Positions 59,299 through 64,000 of a stretch of 64,000 bases of DNA are shown piece after piece. The translations under genes were made by a program, and so were the position numbers. The notes under the pieces were generated by a model that had not been told where the DNA came from, searched no databases, and saw nothing but the letters and a program-made list of their open reading frames with translations. Every line of letters begins with the position of its first letter. Positions within the stretch are counted from its first letter, which is position 1. Origin of the DNA: Pseudoalteromonas sp. GCY (GTDB lineage Bacteria > Pseudomonadota > Gammaproteobacteria > Enterobacterales > Alteromonadaceae); assembly GCF_016695175.1 (NCBI RefSeq), contig NZ_CP068023.1, forward strand, positions 2,681,501 to 2,745,500, given 5' to 3'.

Positions 59299-59616
59299 TT
59301 ATTGCTTCCAAATAATATGACAAAACGGCGCATCTAAATCTCTGCTAATTAGGATTTTTGCGTACACCTGATCCGAGTCATCAAACTCGATACCAACCAA
59401 AACCTGAACGAAGTGCTCTGGCTCCGCTTCTTGTTCATAAGCAGTTATGCTCGACCAACTCTCGTCCGGCTCACTTTCTTCAATGAAACCACGATCTTCG
59501 CGATGTTCGTTGAACATATTGATATCGTGTTCTTCAAGATTATCAGGGGCCAACTCAAGGAAGATATCATATGCTTGGTGAGTGGCTTCTTCTATGCTAC
59601 AAAGTCTCGCTGTCAT
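59299..59616 (-). CDS. small acidic cytoplasmic protein, unknown function
   Basis: A 105-residue protein, strongly acidic (Asp/Glu about a quarter), no membrane segment or signal peptide. It reads as one compact alpha/beta domain (EEATHQAYDIFLELAPDNL then FVQVLVGIEFDDSDQVYAKI). I do not recognise the family. It lies 17 bp upstream of the DUF481 gene on the same strand, probably the head of that operon. Confidence 0.65.
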   Translation of the reverse strand: MTARLCSIEEATHQAYDIFLELAPDNLEEHDINMFNEHREDRGFIEESEPDESWSSITAYEQEAEPEHFVQVLVGIEFDDSDQVYAKILISRDLDAPFCHIIWKQ

Positions 59617-59808
59617 GGACGCTAGCCTGTTGTTTTAAAGTTGGCGCAATGATAGCAAAATGAGGTAAAACATAAATACATAGTCGCGATAATCAAACAG
59701 AAAATAACGCTAAATGACGAACAAATTATCTGTAAAAGTTGAATGTTACACCGCTTTTGAGTTATTACTCTAAAACTATCGCATAAAACCCGCAGGGAGC
59801 ATCTCATC

Positions 59809-60606
59809 ATGATTTCATTTTCCGAAGCGAACAACATCGCATTTGTGACCTTATCTCGACCAGAAAAACAAAACGCGCTGTCTGTTGAAATGTTTGTTGG
59901 TTTAGATAATGCAATAAAGAAAATTAGAAAAAGCAAATCAATTAGAGCTGTCGTTATCCAAGGTGAAGGCGCACATTTTTGTGCAGGTCTAGATGTAAAA
60001 AGCGTGCTGAATAAACCTTCTGGGATCATCAAGCTACTTAAAAAATGGTTACCTGGTAATGCTAACTTAGCACAAAGAGTCGTACTCGGCTGGCAAGCTT
60101 TACCTGTTCCTGTCATCGCCAAGATCACAGGCAATTGTTTAGGTGGTGGCTGTCATATTGCATTAGGCGCGGACATTCGTTTAGCCGATAACAGTGCGCA
60201 GCTTGCCATTATGGAAGCCAAATGGGGACTCTGCCCTGACATGGGCGGCAGCTTACTTTTTCCTGCCACAATTAACAAAGATAAGGCATTGCTGATGACA
60301 GTCCATGCACAGAGAATAGACGCCCAGCAAGCACTAAAGGACGGTCTCATTACTGAGCTCTGTGATGATGTTGACGCTAGACTCTCAGAATTACTCACTC
60401 AATTTACCGCACGCTCGCCAGATGCCATTGCTGCAATTAAGAAAGTGTATAATCGTGCCTACAACCAGCCCGCCCGTAAACTGTTATGGTTAGAAACATG
60501 GTCACAAATCAAATTGCTCGCAGCTAAAAATACCAAAATTGCGATGAAGAACGCTTCTATAACAGATGACAATAAAAAGCCATTTTTGCCTCGCATGAAG
60601 TGGTAA
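59809..60606 (+). CDS. crotonase/enoyl-CoA hydratase-family protein
   Basis: A 265-residue member of the crotonase fold. The oxyanion-hole loops are HFCAGLDVK (57-65) and NCLGGGCH (109-116). At the first catalytic position, Glu144 in rat enoyl-CoA hydratase, there is His116; Glu136 and Asp144 occupy the positions of Glu196 and Asp204 in dienoyl-CoA isomerase (E-x7-D spacing). Hydratase activity is therefore doubtful and an isomerase or another acyl-CoA reaction is more likely. GGGAG upstream supports ATG 59809. It appears to be a single-gene unit. Confidence 0.85.
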   Translation: MISFSEANNIAFVTLSRPEKQNALSVEMFVGLDNAIKKIRKSKSIRAVVIQGEGAHFCAGLDVKSVLNKPSGIIKLLKKWLPGNANLAQRVVLGWQALPVPVIAKITGNCLGGGCHIALGADIRLADNSAQLAIMEAKWGLCPDMGGSLLFPATINKDKALLMTVHAQRIDAQQALKDGLITELCDDVDARLSELLTQFTARSPDAIAAIKKVYNRAYNQPARKLLWLETWSQIKLLAAKNTKIAMKNASITDDNKKPFLPRMKW

Positions 60607-60613
60607 CGCTAGA

Positions 60614-60641
60614 TTGAATGCCTGTTTGCCCAAAGTATAAT
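60614..60641 (+). promoter_or_regulatory. sigma-70 promoter of lrgA-lrgB-mscS
   Basis: TTGAAT (60614-60619) and a perfect TATAAT (60636-60641), 16-bp spacer, about 70 bp upstream of lrgA. Confidence 0.65.
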
Positions 60642-60717
60642 GGTCATCGCAAAACGAATGTGTACAATTAAGCGACATACATGTTAGAGCTATTTCGGGG
60701 CAGAGGATTTATATTTA

Positions 60718-61086
60718 ATGGTACACAGAGCGAAGTTGATATTACGATTTGCACTAGGCTTTGCCATCATTTTGGCGTGCCTCTTCGGCGCTAAATGGAT
60801 AATTCAGCTTAGTGCTTTACAGATCCCAGCCGCCCTACTTGGCATGGTGTTTCTCGTCATACTCCTTGCCACAAATATCATTAAAGTAGAGTGGTTAGCA
60901 CCTGCAGCAGAGCCAATCTTAAAATATATGGCGCTGTTTTTCATTCCAGCGGGAGTGGGCTTGGTAGAGCATCTCAGTTTATTTCAATCCCACTGGCTTA
61001 TGCTACTGTTATTGCTAGTTGGTGTACCAACAATAAGTCTTGTGTTGTTAAGCCCTATCGTTAAGAGTATCAAGTTTCGTGATTAA
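60718..61086 (+). CDS. CidA/LrgA family membrane protein
   Basis: A 122-residue holin-like inner-membrane protein with four helices; the conserved IQLSALQIPAALLGMVFLVI segment includes the family's P-(A)-x-x-x-GM pattern. In staphylococci LrgA/CidA pairs modulate murein hydrolases; in gram-negative bacteria they are also linked to small-metabolite transport. It overlaps lrgB by 8 bp. Confidence 0.9.
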   Translation: MVHRAKLILRFALGFAIILACLFGAKWIIQLSALQIPAALLGMVFLVILLATNIIKVEWLAPAAEPILKYMALFFIPAGVGLVEHLSLFQSHWLMLLLLLVGVPTISLVLLSPIVKSIKFRD

Positions 61087-61768
61087 TTTGTTTATGGTAT
61101 CAGCGCTCACTGTCCTGTTATTTTTTAGTGCACGTAAACTATATCAGCGCATCTCCTTACCGATATTGAACCCTGTGCTGATCTGCATTTTGGCTATTTC
61201 GGCATTTCTACTACTCACGAAGTTCGACTACAAGGTATATCAACAAGCAACGCTACCAATTCATTACTTGTTAGAGCCAGCGGTCGTTGCACTCGCCTAC
61301 CCTTTGTATAAACAATTTCACCAAATTAAACCGGTATTTTTTGCATTGTGTTTAACCAGTTGGTTGGGTGTCTCACTGTCTACGTTAAGCGCTTTTCTTA
61401 TTTGCCAGTTTTTTGCTGCCGATCCGCAGCTCTCAGCTTCAATGGCGGCCCTGTCGGTTACAACACCAATCACCCTACTCATTAGTGATTATCTCGGGGG
61501 GATCCCCGCTATTGCAGCGATTATGGTGATACTAATTGGTGTATTTGGTGGCGTGTTTGGACTACATATTTTGCACTGGTGTAAAGTTGACCATATGCAA
61601 GCGAAAGGCACCGCGCTTGGTGTTGCATGCCATGCGATAGGCACAGCCGCAGCGATAGAGCATCATCCCATGGCTGGCGCTTTTGCTTCAGCGGCAATGA
61701 CAATTACCGCCATGATAACTGCACTTTGGGTGCCTTTGTTTTATCATTGGTTGGCTACTCTAATTTAA
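61079..61768 (+). CDS. LrgB family membrane protein
   Basis: A 229-residue partner of LrgA with about six membrane helices; HYLLEPAVVALAYPLYKQF, SVTTPITLLISDYLGGIPA and GTALGVACHAIGTAAAIE are typical LrgB/YohK segments. The start is GTG 61079, inside the last codons of lrgA, so translation is coupled. mscS follows by 17 bp. Confidence 0.9.
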   Translation: MINLFMVSALTVLLFFSARKLYQRISLPILNPVLICILAISAFLLLTKFDYKVYQQATLPIHYLLEPAVVALAYPLYKQFHQIKPVFFALCLTSWLGVSLSTLSAFLICQFFAADPQLSASMAALSVTTPITLLISDYLGGIPAIAAIMVILIGVFGGVFGLHILHWCKVDHMQAKGTALGVACHAIGTAAAIEHHPMAGAFASAAMTITAMITALWVPLFYHWLATLI

Positions 61769-61785
61769 TAACTCGGGATACGACT

Positions 61786-62607
61786 GTGATCAATCAAGAA
61801 ATCGAGCAAATCGAACACTATTACAACATTATTCGAGAGTATCTGGTGACGTACAGTTTCCAATTGCTCGCTGCGATATTCATCTTCCTTCTCGGTTTGT
61901 GGTTATCAAGAAAGCTGTCTAAAGCGACTGAAAACTTGATGCTAAAACACAATATCGATCCTGCTTTAACCAACTTTATTGGCAATGTGATCAAGGTGCT
62001 TATCATTGCCATGTTTGTGATTATTTCTCTTGGCAAGGTTGGCATCAGTATCACACCGTTCGTCGCCGCCATCGGTGCCGCGTCTTTGGGTGCAGGTCTT
62101 GCACTGCAAGGTATGCTGGCAAACTATGGCGCAGGGCTTGCTATCATTGCTACCCGCCCATTTGTGATTGGCGATACCATCAGCATCAAAGGCGTTAACG
62201 GCCAAGTTAAAATGATTGAGCTTGGACATACCACGCTCATCAACGAAGACAAAGTAGAGATCACTATCCCGAATAAACATGTGGTGGGAGAAATTCTCCA
62301 TAACTCGTTTGCAAACTCTCTGGTTAAAGGTGAAATAGGGATAGCTTATGATGCTGATTATCAAGGCGCATTAACACTTATCAATCAGGTACTCGCTGAT
62401 AATGCTAAGGTCAGTCAAGACCCTAAGCCTCAAGTGGGGATTGAGGAATTTGCCGACAGTGCAGTGATATTGAGCTACCGCTACTGGGTGCCTACAACTT
62501 CACTTATCGAAACTAAATTAGAAGTGAATCAAGCGGTGTTTGCCGCAATTAAAAATGCGGAAATCGAAATTCCATTCCCGCAACGAGTGGTTAAAATCAT
62601 TCAGTGA
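61786..62607 (+). CDS. mscS: small-conductance mechanosensitive channel MscS
   Basis: A 273-residue channel. Three membrane helices (about 24-42, 64-84, 90-118) precede the beta domain; the pore helix AAIGAASLGAGLALQGMLAN has the Gly/Ala packing of MscS TM3, and RPFVIGDTISI opens the cytoplasmic cage. The start is GTG 61786 (MINQEIEQ); the frame continues upstream inside lrgB without meaning. The C-terminus IEIPFPQRVVKI is conserved. It shares the lrgAB transcript, an uncommon pairing. Confidence 0.92.
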   Translation: MINQEIEQIEHYYNIIREYLVTYSFQLLAAIFIFLLGLWLSRKLSKATENLMLKHNIDPALTNFIGNVIKVLIIAMFVIISLGKVGISITPFVAAIGAASLGAGLALQGMLANYGAGLAIIATRPFVIGDTISIKGVNGQVKMIELGHTTLINEDKVEITIPNKHVVGEILHNSFANSLVKGEIGIAYDADYQGALTLINQVLADNAKVSQDPKPQVGIEEFADSAVILSYRYWVPTTSLIETKLEVNQAVFAAIKNAEIEIPFPQRVVKIIQ

Positions 62608-62618
62608 GTAAACTCACT

Positions 62619-62640
62619 AACGGCTAGCACCCTAGCCGTT
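62619..62640. terminator. bidirectional terminator between two mscS genes
   Basis: Nine-bp arms AACGGCTAG (62619-62627) and CTAGCCGTT (62632-62640), 4-nt loop, flanked by AT-rich sequence on both sides. Confidence 0.7.
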
Positions 62641-62649
62641 ATTCTACAC

Positions 62650-63546
62650 TCAGTTTTCATCAGACTTTTCCATAGAAAAGCCACTGCGCAAATGAAGATC
62701 GCGCTGTGGAAACGGGATCTCAATTTGATATTTGCGAAAGGCATCATCGATAGCCCAGAGGTAATCAGAAACCAGTGCTGTTGGCCGCTTTACCTGCTCA
62801 GGTTGCACCCAAACTCCTAGCGTGAAATTCAAGCTACTATCACCAAACCCTGTCATCCATACCGTTGCTTCTCGCCCCGGCGTATTCAAGGTATATTGGA
62901 CATTTTTGGCCGCTTCCAATGCGGCACGCTTCACCTTCTCTTTATCGCTGCCGTAGGCCACTGAAAAAGGAATACGGAAACGACGATATTTGTCCGACAT
63001 TGTCCAATTGGTAATTGTATTTGACACCATTTCCGAGTTTGGAATAAGCAGGTCGACGTTGTCATTTGTACGGATCCAAGTTGAGCGCATGTGAATTGCT
63101 ATCACCTCCCCCACCACCCCATTGGTCAGCTCAACAAAGTCCCCAACTTTGACGGTTTTCTCTAGCAGTAACACCAGACCAGAGACAAAGTTATTCACGA
63201 GACCTTGTAGGCCCAAGCCAATCCCAACGCCGAGTGCACTGGCAACAAGCGCCAACTCAGTGATCTCTATTCCTAAGGCCGTCAGCGCAATAATAAGACC
63301 AATAAATAATACGATGTAGTGAATGATCCTGCCTATCACATAGGCTGAGGTATGCTGGATCACCCCTTGTCTCGAAGCAAGACGATTAAATGCTAGTCGC
63401 AGGATCTTGGAGATCACCAAAGTTGCAACGATTACAGCGATAAATGAGAGTGCCTCTCCCACCTCTAATGAAAATTTACCTAATGAGAATAGCTTTTGAT
63501 CAAGCCACGGAATATCTACGTCTATATCTATTGGTGCTTTTATCAT
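62650..63546 (-). CDS. mechanosensitive ion channel of the MscS family
   Basis: A 298-residue channel convergent with the MscS above. The helix set is similar (about 32-52, 70-92, 96-125) with pore helix SALGVGIGLGLQGLVNNF and EKTVKVGDFVEL after it. It differs clearly from its neighbour, so it is an old paralogue rather than a recent duplication. The N-terminus carries an acidic segment (IDIDVDIPW). Confidence 0.9.
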   Translation of the reverse strand: MIKAPIDIDVDIPWLDQKLFSLGKFSLEVGEALSFIAVIVATLVISKILRLAFNRLASRQGVIQHTSAYVIGRIIHYIVLFIGLIIALTALGIEITELALVASALGVGIGLGLQGLVNNFVSGLVLLLEKTVKVGDFVELTNGVVGEVIAIHMRSTWIRTNDNVDLLIPNSEMVSNTITNWTMSDKYRRFRIPFSVAYGSDKEKVKRAALEAAKNVQYTLNTPGREATVWMTGFGDSSLNFTLGVWVQPEQVKRPTALVSDYLWAIDDAFRKYQIEIPFPQRDLHLRSGFSMEKSDEN

Positions 63547-63647
63547 GGTTATATTTTTTGTTATCTCGTAAAGTTAAGTGTGTGTGGCTAGCAGCAAAAA
63601 TACAAGTTTTAAAGGCGCCTAAATCATGCTTTGTTCAGGCTACTCGC

Positions 63648-63677
63648 TTGACCTTTTACAAGGCTCGTGACTAAATA
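63648..63677 (+). promoter_or_regulatory. candidate promoter of the amidase gene
   Basis: TTGACC (63648-63653), 18-bp spacer, TAAATA (63672-63677), 50 bp before the ATG. Confidence 0.5.
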
Positions 63678-63726
63678 AAGGACAAATAAATAACAATAAT
63701 ACTACTGCGGATTGGTAAAATACGTC

Positions 63727-64000
63727 ATGAAAAAATCCCTACTCGCTTTAACCACTTGTCTCGCGCTTGCGTTGCCAGCTTACAGTCAATCGCTTGCGGA
63801 CCTTACCACGCTCGAAGCACAAACCAAAATACAAAATCGAACTTTATCGGCAACGCAACTCACTGAGTTTTATTTAAAAAGGATTGCACAACTTGATGAC
63901 AGTGGTCCTATGCTCAATGCCGTGATCACGCTCAATCCCAACGCATTACAAGACGCTAAAAAGCTTGATGCCGAACTACGCGCGGGAAAATATCGAGGGC
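63727..64000 (+). CDS. secreted amidase-signature family protein, 3' truncated
   Basis: Only the first 91 codons are in the window. A signal peptide (about residues 1-20, LALALPAYSQS) is followed by the N-terminal helix pattern of amidase-signature enzymes (TQLTEFYLKRIAQLDDSGPMLNAVITLN), as seen in GatA and related amidases. The Ser-cisSer-Lys triad lies beyond the edge, so activity cannot be judged. The export signal suggests a periplasmic amide hydrolase. Confidence 0.75.
   Translation, partial: MKKSLLALTTCLALALPAYSQSLADLTTLEAQTKIQNRTLSATQLTEFYLKRIAQLDDSGPMLNAVITLNPNALQDAKKLDAELRAGKYRG

Noticed and set aside
59622..60134. 170-residue minus-strand frame
   Set aside because: Antisense to the crotonase start; low-complexity hydrophobic translation with no family.
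1..64000. CRISPR array
   Set aside because: No regularly spaced repeat of 20-40 bp was seen. The TnsB-like repeats are abutting and only three.
1..64000. tRNA or 16S/23S/5S rRNA genes
   Set aside because: No cloverleaf with GGTTCGA-type T-loop or rRNA core was recognised in the gaps.

Overview
The window looks like the chromosome of a marine gammaproteobacterium of the Alteromonadales, most likely Pseudoalteromonas. This is inferred from gene order and protein style, not from a database search. Most of it is core genome. The exceptions are the first 8.3 kb, which is the end of a Tn7-like transposon, and one IS110-family insertion near 12.7-14.1 kb.

Region 1 (1-8328) is the end of a Tn7-like element. 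It carries tnsA-tnsB-tnsC transcribed leftward, away from an element end that lies about 18 bp past the 3' end of the 4.5S SRP RNA gene (ffs, minus strand, about 8347-8460). Three 21-bp direct repeats resembling TnsB sites finish in a terminal ACA at 8328. Left of tnsC sits cargo: an AAA_13/RloC-like ATPase and, convergent with it, a restriction-nuclease-STAND NTPase fusion cut by the window edge. Both look like anti-phage genes. No tniQ/tnsD, cas gene or CRISPR array is visible, so the target selector must lie further left if it exists.

Region 2 (8.5-18.9 kb) holds a DUF3014 protein, a patatin phospholipase, a secreted beta-propeller and a GNAT acetyltransferase. An IS110/IS1111-type element follows, with subterminal inverted repeats and a likely bridge-RNA region that shares two 9-nt matches with the two element junctions. 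After it come a Kef-type antiporter, a diguanylate cyclase, a small membrane protein and tilS.

Region 3 (18.9-38.4 kb, minus strand) is the conserved translation and envelope cluster rpsB-tsf / pyrH / frr / uppS-cdsA-dxr-rseP-bamA-skp-lpxD-fabZ-lpxA / lpxB-rnhB-dnaE-accA. It is punctuated by intrinsic terminators after tsf, after frr, between lpxA and lpxB, and after accA. rpsB has a strong promoter and a structured leader.

Region 4 (38.6-43.2 kb, plus strand) is map, glnD and dapD. Region 5 (43.2-53.8 kb, minus strand) is a TonB-dependent receptor, pdxJ, and recO-era-rnc-lepB-lepA-rseC-rseB-rseA-rpoE; rpoE is preceded by a near-consensus sigma-E promoter. The envelope-stress regulators rpoE/rseABC and rseP are therefore both in the window, with bamA, skp and the lipid A genes they usually govern.

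Region 6 (54-64 kb) holds nadB, ygfX-sdhE, ygfZ-slyD, several small envelope proteins, a crotonase, an lrgA-lrgB-mscS operon, a second mscS gene facing it, and the start of a secreted amidase. No tRNA, 16S/23S/5S rRNA or CRISPR array was recognised.
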